Assembly (NCBI RefSeq): GCF_015864955.1
Contig: NZ_JADYWE010000002.1
Span: 190,326-254,325 of the forward strand
Length of the DNA stretch: 64,000 bases
Direction: 5' to 3'
DNA from: Salinibacterium sp. NK8237
GTDB lineage: Bacteria; Actinomycetota; Actinomycetes; Actinomycetales; Microbacteriaceae
The notes under the pieces were generated by a model. The model worked only from the letters and a program-made list of their open reading frames with translations. It did not search any database and was not told where the DNA came from. A program made the position numbers and the translations under genes. Positions 35,787 to 45,812 of this stretch are shown here, in pieces. How positions within the stretch are numbered: the first letter of the stretch is position 1; every line of letters begins with the position of its first letter.

Positions 35787-37052
35787 ATGAGCCTCATCGT
35801 TCAGAAGTTCGGTGGCTCGTCCGTTGCCGACGCTGAGAGTATTAAGCGCGTCGCTAAGCGCATCGTAGAAACCCGAAAGGCCGGAAACGACGTTGTTGTT
35901 GTCGTTTCAGCCATGGGAGACACCACCGACGAACTGTTTGACCTCGCCGCGCAAGTCGTGCCCGTACCGACCGGTCGTGAGCTCGACATGCTGCTCACCT
36001 CTGGCGAACGAATTTCGATGGCCTTGCTCGCCATGGCGATCAAGGGTTTAGGCGTCGACGCCCGAAGCTACACCGGTAGCCAGGCCGGAATGGTCACGGA
36101 TGCTCAGCACGGTGCCGCGCGCATCGTGGAGGTGTCTCCTCGCCGCGTCAGAGAAGCCCTCGATGATGGCGCGATTGCGATCGTTGCGGGATTCCAAGGC
36201 TTCAACCGCGGAACCGGAGACATCACGACTCTCGGTCGCGGTGGCTCTGACACCACCGCGGTAGCCCTCGCCGCCGCGCTCGGCGCCGAGACGTGCGAAA
36301 TCTATACCGACGTCGATGGCATTTTTACGGCCGATCCCCGCATCGTGAAGTCAGCGGGCAAGGTCGAAGTCGTCACGAGCGAAGAAATGTTGGAGCTTGC
36401 TGCGGCAGGCGCCAAGGTGCTCGATGTGCGCGCGGTGGAATATGCGCGCCGGCACGGGGTAACGATTCACGTGCGGTCGTCGTTCAATAACAAGACAGGC
36501 ACGTTGGTAGTCAATCCGAAGGATGGAGAGAGCGTGGAAGAAGCAATCATCACAGGTGTTGCCTCCGATCTGAGCGAAGCGAAGATCACGGTGGTAGGAG
36601 TTCCTGACGTTCCAGGAAAGGCTGCTCAGATCTTTACGATCGTGGCCACCGCTAATGCCAACATCGACATGATCGTTCAGAACGTTTCTGAGGCGGCCAC
36701 CGGTCGCACCGACATCTCCTTCACTCTGAAGAAGTCGGATGCCGAAGATGTGCTTCGCGCGTTGACCTTCAATCAAGAAGAGGTTGGCTTCGAGTCGCTG
36801 CAGCACGATGACCAGATCGGAAAGCTCTCCGTGGTCGGTGGCGGCATGCGCACCAACGCTGGAGTGTCGGCTCGACTGTTCACGGCTCTGTTCGAGGCTG
36901 GCATCAATATGGAAATGATCTCCACGAGTGAGATCCGTATTTCTGTCGTCACGCGTGCGGACACGGTAGCTGAGGCGGTTCGCGTTGTGCACACGGCCTT
37001 CGGTCTCGATGGTGACGAAGAGGCTGTCGTTCATGCGGGAACGGGCCGCTAA
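35787..37052 (+). CDS. lysC: Aspartate kinase, alpha subunit
   Basis: A 421-residue aspartokinase making aspartyl phosphate for the Lys/Met/Thr/Ile pathway (and DAP or Lys for cell wall). N-terminal [26 protein letters not shown] and the [13 protein letters not shown] block form the kinase. Two ACT domains fill the C-terminal 170 residues and should bind lysine and threonine. The start is the ATG at 35787 with a caggagaac ribosome site; the frame is open upstream but that part overlaps recR. An internal start (36534) probably makes the beta subunit. asd follows, completing the first two steps. Confidence 0.96.
   Translation: MSLIVQKFGGSSVADAESIKRVAKRIVETRKAGNDVVVVVSAMGDTTDELFDLAAQVVPVPTGRELDMLLTSGERISMALLAMAIKGLGVDARSYTGSQAGMVTDAQHGAARIVEVSPRRVREALDDGAIAIVAGFQGFNRGTGDITTLGRGGSDTTAVALAAALGAETCEIYTDVDGIFTADPRIVKSAGKVEVVTSEEMLELAAAGAKVLDVRAVEYARRHGVTIHVRSSFNNKTGTLVVNPKDGESVEEAIITGVASDLSEAKITVVGVPDVPGKAAQIFTIVATANANIDMIVQNVSEAATGRTDISFTLKKSDAEDVLRALTFNQEEVGFESLQHDDQIGKLSVVGGGMRTNAGVSARLFTALFEAGINMEMISTSEIRISVVTRADTVAEAVRVVHTAFGLDGDEEAVVHAGTGR
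36534..37052 (+). CDS. lysC: Aspartate kinase beta subunit from an in-frame internal start
   Basis: A GTG at 36534, exactly in frame with lysC (codon 250), is preceded by aaggatggagagagc, a good ribosome site. The product would be 172 residues starting (M)[11 protein letters not shown] and contains both ACT domains only. In Corynebacterium and Bacillus the regulatory beta subunit is made in this way from a start at the homologous point, and the enzyme is alpha2beta2. The sequence supports the same here; expression is inferred. Confidence 0.65.
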   Translation: MEEAIITGVASDLSEAKITVVGVPDVPGKAAQIFTIVATANANIDMIVQNVSEAATGRTDISFTLKKSDAEDVLRALTFNQEEVGFESLQHDDQIGKLSVVGGGMRTNAGVSARLFTALFEAGINMEMISTSEIRISVVTRADTVAEAVRVVHTAFGLDGDEEAVVHAGTGR

Positions 37053-37076
37053 CCGCGCTTCGCGGCCAAATTTTCT
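37044..37076 (+). terminator. Weak hairpin between lysC and asd
   Basis: ccgcg-ctt-cgcgg, extended by an outer ggccgc/gcggcc pairing that includes the lysC stop, is followed by aaattttctt. It may partially terminate or set the lysC/asd ratio. Confidence 0.35.
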
Positions 37077-37113
37077 TATTATTCGGCGCTAGTGTGGCGA
37101 ATACAAAAGGTAG

Positions 37114-38190
<1,077 letters not shown>

Positions 38191-38228
38191 CGGGCACGCT
38201 TCACTGCCCGCCGCTCCGAACTTCCCGT

Positions 38229-38918
38229 ATGACCTTCGGTTCCGCAGCCCGCACGATCATTGCAATGATTGCGGTCTCCGTCACGGTGGGTCTTGCGGGG
38301 TGCGCGACGAGTGCTGCCTCGACGGAGCCTCTCGTCGTCGCGGCAGCTGATTCCGATGCTCTCCGGGTCGCTTTCTATGGCGACTCCTACACGCGAGGAA
38401 CAGGAGCATCAGCGGAGCAATTGCGCTGGTCGACGCTTCTCAGTAGCCAGCATGGCTGGAGTGAGTTCAACCCGAGCGTGAGTGGCCTGGGATTCATGCG
38501 CAACCGCGCGGAGCTCGGCGATGACGATCTTCCCAGTCTGATCATTGCCGACGACCCCGACGTCGTAATCGTCACGATGGGGCTCAACGACAACTTCACT
38601 TTTGACGAATACGCTGATGAGCTCCCTGGCCAGATACTGAGCGATTTCGAGCGACTGGCCACAGAGCTTCCGGATGCCCAGCTGATTGTTGTCGAGCCGT
38701 TCTGGTACAAGACGCAACGCCCTGATTCGGTTGACGTGATTATCTCGTGGGTGAGTGACGCGGCTGCAGCGGTCGGAGCCGATTACATTTCTGGTGCGTC
38801 CTATTGGCTTACGGGGCATCCGGAGTGGATGTCCGAAGACAACCTGCATCCCAACGATGCGGGTCACGCCGCCATCGCGAGTCAGATGGATCTCGCACTT
38901 CGCGACCTCGGGCTCTAG
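38229..38918 (+). CDS. SGNH-hydrolase lipoprotein, first of a tandem pair
   Basis: A 229-residue secreted hydrolase. The signal peptide ends in the lipobox LAGC, so it should be membrane-anchored outside. The SGNH blocks are FYGDSYTRGTG (nucleophile Ser), GLGF, GLNDNF (block III Asn) and EDNLHPND (Asp-x-x-His). Family members are esterases or acyl-removing enzymes acting on lipids or carbohydrates; substrate unknown. The protein is about 60 percent identical by eye to the next gene, so the pair arose by duplication. Confidence 0.85.
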   Translation: MTFGSAARTIIAMIAVSVTVGLAGCATSAASTEPLVVAAADSDALRVAFYGDSYTRGTGASAEQLRWSTLLSSQHGWSEFNPSVSGLGFMRNRAELGDDDLPSLIIADDPDVVIVTMGLNDNFTFDEYADELPGQILSDFERLATELPDAQLIVVEPFWYKTQRPDSVDVIISWVSDAAAAVGADYISGASYWLTGHPEWMSEDNLHPNDAGHAAIASQMDLALRDLGL

Positions 38919-38994
38919 CTCGCGGAGCTCCGTGACCGTCTCTGGGGCTGCAGGCGAAAGCAACCGTTCGGGCCACCCGCGCCGAACTCCCTTC

Positions 38995-39666
38995 ATGAAG
39001 TTCGATTCAGTAGCTCGCATCATCGCTGCAACTGTGGCGGTCGCGGCAGCCCTTGGCCTGGCGTCATGCAGCGCAGGGGAGCCAGTCGTTGAACGCGACC
39101 CCAACGATGTGCGCGTCGCTTTCTACGGCGATTCCTACACTCTCGGCACCGGAGCGTCGGCTTCCGAGAACCGGTGGTCGACGGTGATCAGCGAGCAGCG
39201 GGGGTGGAGCGAGTTCAATCCGAGCGTGAACGGGCTTGGCTTTGTCAATAACCGCAGCACGTTCGGCGACGGCGACCTTCCGAGCATGATCATCGCGGAT
39301 GACCCCGACATTGTGATCGTGACGATGGGCCTCAACGACAACTTCAGCTTCGATGCCCGAGCCGACGACATCCGCGCTCAAATCTCAGCAGATTTCGACC
39401 GGCTGACCACCGCGCTTCCAGATGCCCGCTTCATTGTTGTCGAGCCATTCTGGTACACGGATGAGCGGCCAGAGTCAGTTGAGACCATCATCGCGTGGGT
39501 TGAGGCTGCGGCATCCGACATCGGTGCTGACTACATTCCGGGTGCCTCGCACTGGATCGAGGGGCACCCCGAGTTGATGGCCAGCGACGGCTTGCATCCC
39601 AACGATGACGGTTACGCGGCGATGGCTATCGAGATGGATCAGGCTCTTCGCACTTTGGGCCTCTAA
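38995..39666 (+). CDS. SGNH-hydrolase lipoprotein, second of a tandem pair
   Basis: A 223-residue paralogue of the gene 77 bases upstream. The lipobox is LASC; SGNH motifs are FYGDSYTLGTG, GLNDNFSF and SDGLHPND. The start is the ATG at 38995; the frame continues upstream into the first paralogue but only this ATG gives a signal peptide. Both copies keep every catalytic residue, so neither is decaying. It precedes mqo by 20 bases. Confidence 0.85.
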   Translation: MKFDSVARIIAATVAVAAALGLASCSAGEPVVERDPNDVRVAFYGDSYTLGTGASASENRWSTVISEQRGWSEFNPSVNGLGFVNNRSTFGDGDLPSMIIADDPDIVIVTMGLNDNFSFDARADDIRAQISADFDRLTTALPDARFIVVEPFWYTDERPESVETIIAWVEAAASDIGADYIPGASHWIEGHPELMASDGLHPNDDGYAAMAIEMDQALRTLGL

Positions 39667-39686
39667 CAGAAGGCTAAAGTGGTGTT

Positions 39687-41162
39687 GTGAAGAAAACCGT
39701 CGACGTCGCGCTTATCGGCGGCGGAATCATGAGTGCCACCCTCGGAACGCTGCTGAAGCAATTGCAGCCGGACTGGGAGATCCAGATTTTCGAACGCTTG
39801 GGCGACTTGGCCCTGGAGAGTTCGAATCCGTGGAACAACGCTGGCACCGGACATTCCGCGCTGTGCGAGCTTAATTACACCCCGCAAAAGAGCGATGGCT
39901 CTATCGAGATTTCGAGTGCGGTGAAGGTTAACGAGCAGTTCCAGGTGTCACGCCAGTTCTGGTCGTACCTCGTCGACGAGGGTGCACTGCCTGAGCCGGA
40001 GTCGTTCATCAACGCGACCCCGCACATGAGCTTCGTGTGGGGCGAAACAAACGTCGAATACTTGCGCAAGCGTTTCGAAGCGCTCAAGGATCACCCGCTA
40101 TTCGCGGGGATGGAATACAGCGAAGACCCTGCCGTCATTCACGGCTGGGCGCCGCTCATGATGCCAGGTCGCCTCAAGTCAGAGCCCGTTGCCGCAACCC
40201 ATATCGCTTCAGGCACAGACGTCGACTTTGGCGCGCTCTCGCACTACCTCGTCAATAACCTCGTGGAGTCGGGCACTGAGCTCAGCACGGGCATCCTGGT
40301 CACGAACCTCACGAAACAGCGCGACGGTCTGTGGAAGCTCAAGCTGCGTCACGACATCGGCGGCACTCCTGTCGAGCCCGTGACCGCACGTTTCGTCTTC
40401 GTGGGTGCTGGCGGTTACGCCCTCAACCTTCTACAGAAGTCGGGCATCAAAGAGATTCGTGGGTTCGGCGGGTTCCCCGTCAGCGGCGAGTTCCTGCGCA
40501 CCGACAACCCTGAGATCGTGGCTGCCCACAGCGCCAAGGTCTACGGCAAGGCGGCTGTTGGTTCGCCTCCCATGTCGGTTCCTCACCTCGACCTTCGTGT
40601 CGTTGAGGGGGAGGGCAGCCTCATGTTCGGCCCGTATGCCGGATTCAGCCCCAAGTTCTTGAAGACCGGTTCAGTTCTCGACCTCTTTGCTTCCATCCGC
40701 TGGCACAACGTGTTGCCGATGGTCGCTGCCGGGCTCAGCAACCTGTCGCTTGTCAAGTATTTGGTTGGTCAGCTCATGGCGAGCCCTGAGACCAAGTTCG
40801 AAGAGCTCAAGGCGTTCGTGCCCAATGCCAAGCCAGAAGATTGGTACAGCATCACGGCTGGTCAGCGCGTGCAGGTGATGAAGAAAGACCCGAAGAAGAT
40901 CGGTGTCTTGCAGTTTGGCACCGAGGTCGTGTCCTCCGCGGATGGCAGCATTGCTGGCCTTCTCGGCGCATCGCCGGGAGCCTCCACGGCTGTTCCGATC
41001 ATGCTCGGTCTGGTGGAGAAGTGCTTCCCCGAGCGCATGGATGAGTGGCGTCCCAAGATCGAGAAAATGATTCCGACGTTCGGCCAGCAGCTTGCTGACT
41101 CGCCTGAACTTGCGCACGAGACGCTTGCCCGCACGGCAAAGGCGCTTCATATCAACCCGTAA
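39687..41162 (+). CDS. mqo: Malate:quinone oxidoreductase
   Basis: A 491-residue membrane-associated FAD enzyme that oxidises malate to oxaloacetate and reduces quinone, feeding TCA-cycle electrons to the respiratory chain. The N-terminal dinucleotide motif is IGGGIMSATLG; NPWNNAGTGHSALCELNYTP and LLGASPGASTAVPIML are signatures of the family. The start is GTG at 39687. Length is normal. A small inverted repeat, atttcag/ctgaaat (41191-41214), follows and may terminate it. Confidence 0.96.
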   Translation: MKKTVDVALIGGGIMSATLGTLLKQLQPDWEIQIFERLGDLALESSNPWNNAGTGHSALCELNYTPQKSDGSIEISSAVKVNEQFQVSRQFWSYLVDEGALPEPESFINATPHMSFVWGETNVEYLRKRFEALKDHPLFAGMEYSEDPAVIHGWAPLMMPGRLKSEPVAATHIASGTDVDFGALSHYLVNNLVESGTELSTGILVTNLTKQRDGLWKLKLRHDIGGTPVEPVTARFVFVGAGGYALNLLQKSGIKEIRGFGGFPVSGEFLRTDNPEIVAAHSAKVYGKAAVGSPPMSVPHLDLRVVEGEGSLMFGPYAGFSPKFLKTGSVLDLFASIRWHNVLPMVAAGLSNLSLVKYLVGQLMASPETKFEELKAFVPNAKPEDWYSITAGQRVQVMKKDPKKIGVLQFGTEVVSSADGSIAGLLGASPGASTAVPIMLGLVEKCFPERMDEWRPKIEKMIPTFGQQLADSPELAHETLARTAKALHINP

Positions 41163-41183
41163 GCGGCGCACAACGAGCCAGTT

Positions 41184-41275
41184 GTACCCCATTTCAGGGG
41201 CTTCCGGCTGAAATGTACCCCGCACGCGGGGTACAGCTCGTACCCCGAATGCTGCCATACTTGGAGCCGGGGTAT
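41184..41275. promoter_or_regulatory. Array of GTACCCC half-sites with a perfect 22-bp palindrome
   Basis: Upstream of the kinase operon, gtacccc occurs at 41184-41190, 41215-41221 and 41240-41246 on the plus strand, and inverted as ggggtac at 41228-41234 and ggggtat at 41269-41275. Two of them form the perfect palindrome tgtaccccgc-ac-gcggggtaca (41214-41235). This is the look of a multi-site operator, most simply for the NarL-type regulator encoded in the operon. No -10/-35 pair was assigned. Confidence 0.6.
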
Positions 41276-41301
41276 CTGCGGCACGAGGAACGGGAGCATG
41301 C

Positions 41302-42522
41302 ATGTCAATTGGCTTGCCTGCCCACCTGCGCAAAGAGAGTGTGACGCGGGCTTTTGCGCGAGCTATTAACGCTGTCGCGTTCGTCTGCTTGTCGCTCGCC
41401 TTCATCGGGGTTGTGAGCTTGTACGCCAGCGACACCAGCCGAAACTTGATGCCTGCTGCGATCGCTCTCATCCCCATGATCGTGACCGTGCGGCTTGTTG
41501 ATCGCTACCGCACAGTGTTCTTTACAGTTGCGCACCTTCTCATCGGGGCACCGGCTCTCTTCTGGCTCGCGCTCACAATCATTTCGCAAATGCAGCCGGT
41601 GGGAGTGGTCGGACACTACCTGCTCGACCTTGCCATGATCGCGTTAATGCTCGTGGGAGGCGCTGGTCGCAGTGTGGCATGGAGCATCCTGTGGTGCACT
41701 ATTGGCCTCAGCGTCTCGCAAGCCTCAGTGGCCTTGGCGTCACTTCAGATTCAGGGTTTCGTTCACCCCCACCCAGTCTCCCTCGTGATTTATTTCGTTG
41801 TTGTTGCCGTGCTCCTCGTTTTGCGTTTTAGCCAGCGTGGCGTGCGCAGCGTGCAGTCACATCTTCACCGGGCGGCGCGTGACGATGAATTCGCGAACCT
41901 TCGCTACGGCATCGAAGCCACCTCCGCTGCGGTGATGCACGACACCGTTCTCGGGCATCTTGCCGCTATCGCGAATGCTCCCTTTGGCGCCATGAACACG
42001 AACCTGCAGCGCGACATTAGCCGTGACCTCGAGGTGCTCGTCGGCGAGGAGTGGCTTTCCGAAGCAGCACTCGATACTTCTGATAACACGCGGCACGATT
42101 GGCAAAACAGCGCACTCCTGGCGGTGATTACTGACGTACGAGCGCTTGAGCTCACCGTCGAGGTGACCGGTGATTTGACGGCACTGTCTCGACTGGATGC
42201 TCGAGGTGATGCCGCGCTCGCCCCCGCGGTCAAACAGTGCCTCGTGAACGTCATCAATCACTCGGGCACGATGCGGGCTGAGGTCGCTATCTTCGGTTCT
42301 GAGAGCGAAGTGAGCGTGCTCGTCGTGGATGCAGGCAAGGGCTTTAACGAAGCAGAGACGGGTGCTGATCGGCTCGGTCTGCGGCAGTCTGTTCGCCGGC
42401 GTATCGAGACTGTTTCGGGCACCGTTCAGGTCTGGTCGAGTCCGGGCCTCGGCACGTCAGTGATGATTCGAGTGCCCACGGCATCGAATGCGCCGGCTTT
42501 GGTGCGGAGCGCGGTCCAATGA
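41302..42522 (+). CDS. Membrane sensor histidine kinase, HisKA_3/NarX type
   Basis: A 406-residue kinase with about five or six N-terminal membrane helices (residues 20-180) and no large outside domain. The dimerisation/phosphoacceptor region has His213 in VMHDTVLGHL, the HDxxL form of NarX-type kinases. The ATPase domain has the N box CLVNVINHSG, the G1 box VVDAGKGF and late GLRQSVRRRIE plus SPGLGTSVMI. It appears catalytically competent. The start at 41302 follows an acgggag ribosome site. It overlaps the next gene by four bases (ATGA). Confidence 0.88.
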   Translation: MSIGLPAHLRKESVTRAFARAINAVAFVCLSLAFIGVVSLYASDTSRNLMPAAIALIPMIVTVRLVDRYRTVFFTVAHLLIGAPALFWLALTIISQMQPVGVVGHYLLDLAMIALMLVGGAGRSVAWSILWCTIGLSVSQASVALASLQIQGFVHPHPVSLVIYFVVVAVLLVLRFSQRGVRSVQSHLHRAARDDEFANLRYGIEATSAAVMHDTVLGHLAAIANAPFGAMNTNLQRDISRDLEVLVGEEWLSEAALDTSDNTRHDWQNSALLAVITDVRALELTVEVTGDLTALSRLDARGDAALAPAVKQCLVNVINHSGTMRAEVAIFGSESEVSVLVVDAGKGFNEAETGADRLGLRQSVRRRIETVSGTVQVWSSPGLGTSVMIRVPTASNAPALVRSAVQ

Positions 42523-43673
42523 CCGTACTTGCCGAGACAGAGTCAATTCAGCAGCTTGACCCCCTAGGCACCCTTGATGGGCGGCCCGTCAGCGTTGCTG
42601 CGGGAGGTGGCCTCTTAGTTTTCGGCGCTGTAATGACATGGATTAGTGTGCCGGATATTGCGCATCCAGTGCTCGCCGGTATTGCTTTGATCTTTATTGC
42701 GCTGTCTGCGGTGACACTGGTAGTAGGCACCAGCCCGCTGCGAGCCCCCTTTAGCGGTGGAATGCATGCTTCTGTCGTCGGCTTTCTGATCATCGCATTT
42801 GCGCTCAGCTCGGCGTCGCTGGGAGCCAATTCTGCACTCCTCACTGATTTTTGGGGGCCGCTGCTCATCGGCACCGCATGCATGGCACTCGCACCATATC
42901 GGCCCATTGCAGAGCTGGTCACGATGGGAGTGGTTGCCTCGATTTTCACGGGGTTTATCGCCCTCGTACAGTCGTCGGTTTCAGCGTTTCACGCTCCGGC
43001 GATAATCGTCGCGCTCTTCGCCATTACGCCCGTGCTCACGATGTCGATCGGCGGTGCTGCGTTCGCGCGGTCCCTCATTCACACCCACGAAGAGTGGGCG
43101 TCACGTGCGCAGAGAGCTACGTCGCGTCAGTTGAGACGCCAGCATGCTGGGGTCGCACGCTCAGTGCAACAGGACCGTGTCACTATCCTCAACCGCGATA
43201 TCGTGCCGTTGTTTGCTGAACTTGCTCAGCGCGGAATTATTTCGCCTGAGGATCGGATGCGCGCGGCTGAGTATGCGGAATCCATTCGTGAACTCATGGT
43301 CACTGAGGTCAACCGCAGTTGGCTCGAATCGGTCGTTGCGAACTCTTTCGGTTCGTTTGACGACGGCAAGCGTGTGTCTGACCCCAATCGCCTTGCTGGA
43401 GCGATGACTGCCCATCAGCGCACAGCGTTACGCGCAGCCGTGCTGGCTGTCGCAACCGGCGGTGAGATTGATCGCAGAAGCGTGCGACTCGTCATTGAGA
43501 AGACCGACGTCGGAGCGGAAATTACCGTTACCGGAGCTATCCGGTCAGCCGAGTCGCCCTGGCGCTCGACGCTGTCGCCATATCTGGCAGTTCTGCGCGT
43601 TGTTTTTACCGGACTTCGTATTTCATATCGATCACCCACTCTCACCGTTAGGTTCACTTATGACATCTCCTGA
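42519..43673 (+). CDS. Degenerate kinase-like membrane protein in a two-component operon
   Basis: A 384-residue protein with the same plan as its upstream neighbour: about six membrane helices (residues 25-180), then a helical linker and an alpha/beta domain. The catalytic motifs are absent: where the H box should be there is QQDRVTILNRDIVPL, no Asn is found in the N-box position (RTALRAAVLAVATGG), and no DxGxG box exists. The C-terminal strands (RSVRLVIEKTDVGAEITVTG, SPTLTVRFTYD) still resemble an HATPase core. I read it as a pseudokinase, possibly a dimer partner or sensor for the true kinase. It overlaps both neighbours (ATGA upstream, 14 bases downstream). Confidence 0.65.
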   Translation: MTVLAETESIQQLDPLGTLDGRPVSVAAGGGLLVFGAVMTWISVPDIAHPVLAGIALIFIALSAVTLVVGTSPLRAPFSGGMHASVVGFLIIAFALSSASLGANSALLTDFWGPLLIGTACMALAPYRPIAELVTMGVVASIFTGFIALVQSSVSAFHAPAIIVALFAITPVLTMSIGGAAFARSLIHTHEEWASRAQRATSRQLRRQHAGVARSVQQDRVTILNRDIVPLFAELAQRGIISPEDRMRAAEYAESIRELMVTEVNRSWLESVVANSFGSFDDGKRVSDPNRLAGAMTAHQRTALRAAVLAVATGGEIDRRSVRLVIEKTDVGAEITVTGAIRSAESPWRSTLSPYLAVLRVVFTGLRISYRSPTLTVRFTYDIS

Positions 43674-44343
43674 GACCCGCCTCAGCGCCCATCTCGGTGA
43701 CCGACCGCCGATTAGGTTGGCGATCCTCGACGACCACGAGGTGCTGCTTGACAGCCTCAACAGTTGGATCACCAACAACGCGCCGGACTTCGATGTGGTG
43801 CTTACCGCCAGCACCTGGCTTGAGCTCGTGCACAGTGACCGTTTTCCCACCGAGTTGGTCTTTCTTGATTTTCAATTGAAAGAGCCTGTCTCAATCGAGG
43901 CTCGTGTTCGCACGTGTCGGGCAGCGGGAGCCAAAGTGATCGTGTTGTCTAGCCTCGATAGCAGGGAGGCCCGTGACCGGGCCCTGGCAGCCGGTGCGGC
44001 AACGTTTCTTTCGAAGTCGCTACCGATGCATGAAGTGATGGATTCGGCCCGTCAGATCATGGGTGTCGACGCCGAAGGTGCGCAGCAGCACGACTGGCGC
44101 CCGTTGCCTTCAGGGTCGGCAGATCAGTCGAAGCCGAAGTTGAGCGCAGGTGAGGCTGACGCCCTCACCCTGTACGCTTCTGGACTAAGCACACCGCAGG
44201 TCGCTGAGCGCATGAATGTTCAGTATGAGACCGCGAAGACATACCTGCGGCGAGTGCGTGAAAAGTACGCAAAGGCCAACCGGCCGGCTAGCAAAAAGGC
44301 TGACCTGATTCGTCGGGCCGCTGAGGATGGATTTCTACGCTGA
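43660..44343 (+). CDS. NarL/LuxR-family response regulator
   Basis: A 227-residue response regulator. The receiver has the acidic pair LDDHE, phosphoacceptor Asp70 in VFLDFQLKE, SSLDS for the switch Ser, and the SKSLP Lys. The C-terminal LuxR helix-turn-helix reads LSAGEADALTLYASGLSTPQVAERM, then YETAKTYLRRVREKYAK. The ATG at 43660 lies inside the end of the upstream gene, so all three proteins are translationally coupled. It likely binds the GTACCCC array at 41184-41275, which is inference. Confidence 0.92.
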   Translation: MTSPETRLSAHLGDRPPIRLAILDDHEVLLDSLNSWITNNAPDFDVVLTASTWLELVHSDRFPTELVFLDFQLKEPVSIEARVRTCRAAGAKVIVLSSLDSREARDRALAAGAATFLSKSLPMHEVMDSARQIMGVDAEGAQQHDWRPLPSGSADQSKPKLSAGEADALTLYASGLSTPQVAERMNVQYETAKTYLRRVREKYAKANRPASKKADLIRRAAEDGFLR

Positions 44344-45008
44344 TGAGCAAACTGTATTTCCGCTACGGAGCCATGAACAGTGGCAAGAGCACCGCGTTGT
44401 TGCAGGCCGCTTTCAACTACGAAGAGCGTGACCAGCAGGTATTGCTGGCTAAGCCTCACATCGATACCAAGGGTGACAACGCGATCATTTCGCGTTTGGG
44501 TGTGACTCGCCAGGTCGACTTCACTATTTCGCCCACCGACGATGTGTACGAGGTGTTCGCTCGTGAACGCGCCCGTGTGTTCGAGAAGACCGGGCTGCCG
44601 GTGAGCTGCTTACTCGTCGACGAGGCCCAGTTCTTTACCGAAGCTCAAGTCGATGACTTGCTTCGTATCGCGATCGTCGAGAAGGTTCCGGTGCTGGCCT
44701 ACGGCATCCGCACCGACTTTCAGACGGTCGCATTTCCTGGCAGTCGGCGGCTACTTGAGATCGCCCATTCCTTGGAAGAGCTCAAGACCATCTGTCGCTG
44801 CGGTCGCAAGGCTGTCTTCAATGCGCGCACAGTCGGCGACGACTTCATTTTCGACGGTGACCAGGTTGCCATTGATGGTGTGGATGTCGGCTACCAGTCG
44901 CTGTGCGGAGCGTGCTACCTCGAAGAAAGCGGTGGCGTTCTCAATAGCGGATGGCGCCCCAAGATCGAGTTCAGCTACGGAAGCGCGCCAGACGCCGACT
45001 TCTCCTAG
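44343..45008 (+). CDS. tdk: Thymidine kinase
   Basis: A 221-residue type II thymidine kinase (TK1-like), which salvages thymidine to dTMP. The P-loop is GAMNSGKST (residues 9-17); Walker B-like LVDEAQFF (about 91-98) and two Cys pairs (CRC and CGAC) of the zinc lasso domain are intact. The start overlaps the stop of the response regulator (TGATG), an odd location for a salvage enzyme. I see no functional link, only coupled translation. Confidence 0.94.
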   Translation: MSKLYFRYGAMNSGKSTALLQAAFNYEERDQQVLLAKPHIDTKGDNAIISRLGVTRQVDFTISPTDDVYEVFARERARVFEKTGLPVSCLLVDEAQFFTEAQVDDLLRIAIVEKVPVLAYGIRTDFQTVAFPGSRRLLEIAHSLEELKTICRCGRKAVFNARTVGDDFIFDGDQVAIDGVDVGYQSLCGACYLEESGGVLNSGWRPKIEFSYGSAPDADFS

Positions 45009-45080
45009 ACGCTGTTCGTTGGTGTCGGCGGCACCGCCACCGCCACCGCGCGTGTCCGCGTTGGTGCCGCTGATCGCGCT

Positions 45081-45812
45081 CTAGTGGCGAACGCGGGAGA
45101 GGAACTGCACGGTTTCGGGCTCCTGCGGTGAGTCGAAGATCTGTGCTGGCGTGCCTTGTTCAACGATGCGCCCGCCCTGCATGAAGACGATGCGGTCGGC
45201 TACTTCGCGCGCGAACGACATTTCGTGGGTTGCCATGAGAATGGTTGAACCGTCGGTCTTCAAGCGTCGAACCAGGTCGAGCACTTCGCCAACGAGCTGC
45301 GGGTCTAGCGCACTCGTGATCTCGTCGAGAAGCAGCAATTCTGGATCAGTCAACACCGCACGGATGATGGCCACACGCTGTTGCTGACCGCCAGAGAGAC
45401 GATCCGGGTAGTCCCGCGCTTTGTCGCCGAGGCCCAGTGAGACAAGCAAGTCCATTGCGCGAGCAGTGGCATCCGCCTTCGACATTCCGTGCACTTCGCG
45501 CGCGGCCAATGTGATGTTGTCGATCACGCGCAAGTGCGGAAAGAGGTTGAAGTGTTGAAAGACCACGCCAATTCGGCTGCGGGCCGAGTCAGCGTTCATG
45601 CCGGGGTCGGTGATGTCGTCACCATTGAGCACAATTTGGCCGTCATCCACACGCTCGATGAGGTTGATGGTTCTCAGCAGCGTTGACTTACCTGATCCCG
45701 AGGCTCCGATGAGCACGACGACTTCGTGCTTGTTGATCGAGAGATCGACGCCGCGCAGAACCTCGTGGTCGTCAAACTGTTTGCGCACTCCGCGCACGTC
45801 GAGAACACTCAT
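45081..45812 (-). CDS. Polar amino-acid ABC transporter ATP-binding protein
   Basis: A 243-residue ATPase of the polar amino-acid uptake family (GlnQ/HisP type). Walker A is GASGSGKST (residues 36-44); LSGGQQQR and LLLLDEITSALD are intact, and the C-terminal FFDSPQEP-like FDSPQEPETVQFLSRV is typical. It is the last gene of a three-gene importer operon and overlaps the permease by four bases. The exact amino acid is unknown. Confidence 0.94.
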   Translation of the reverse strand: MSVLDVRGVRKQFDDHEVLRGVDLSINKHEVVVLIGASGSGKSTLLRTINLIERVDDGQIVLNGDDITDPGMNADSARSRIGVVFQHFNLFPHLRVIDNITLAAREVHGMSKADATARAMDLLVSLGLGDKARDYPDRLSGGQQQRVAIIRAVLTDPELLLLDEITSALDPQLVGEVLDLVRRLKTDGSTILMATHEMSFAREVADRIVFMQGGRIVEQGTPAQIFDSPQEPETVQFLSRVRH

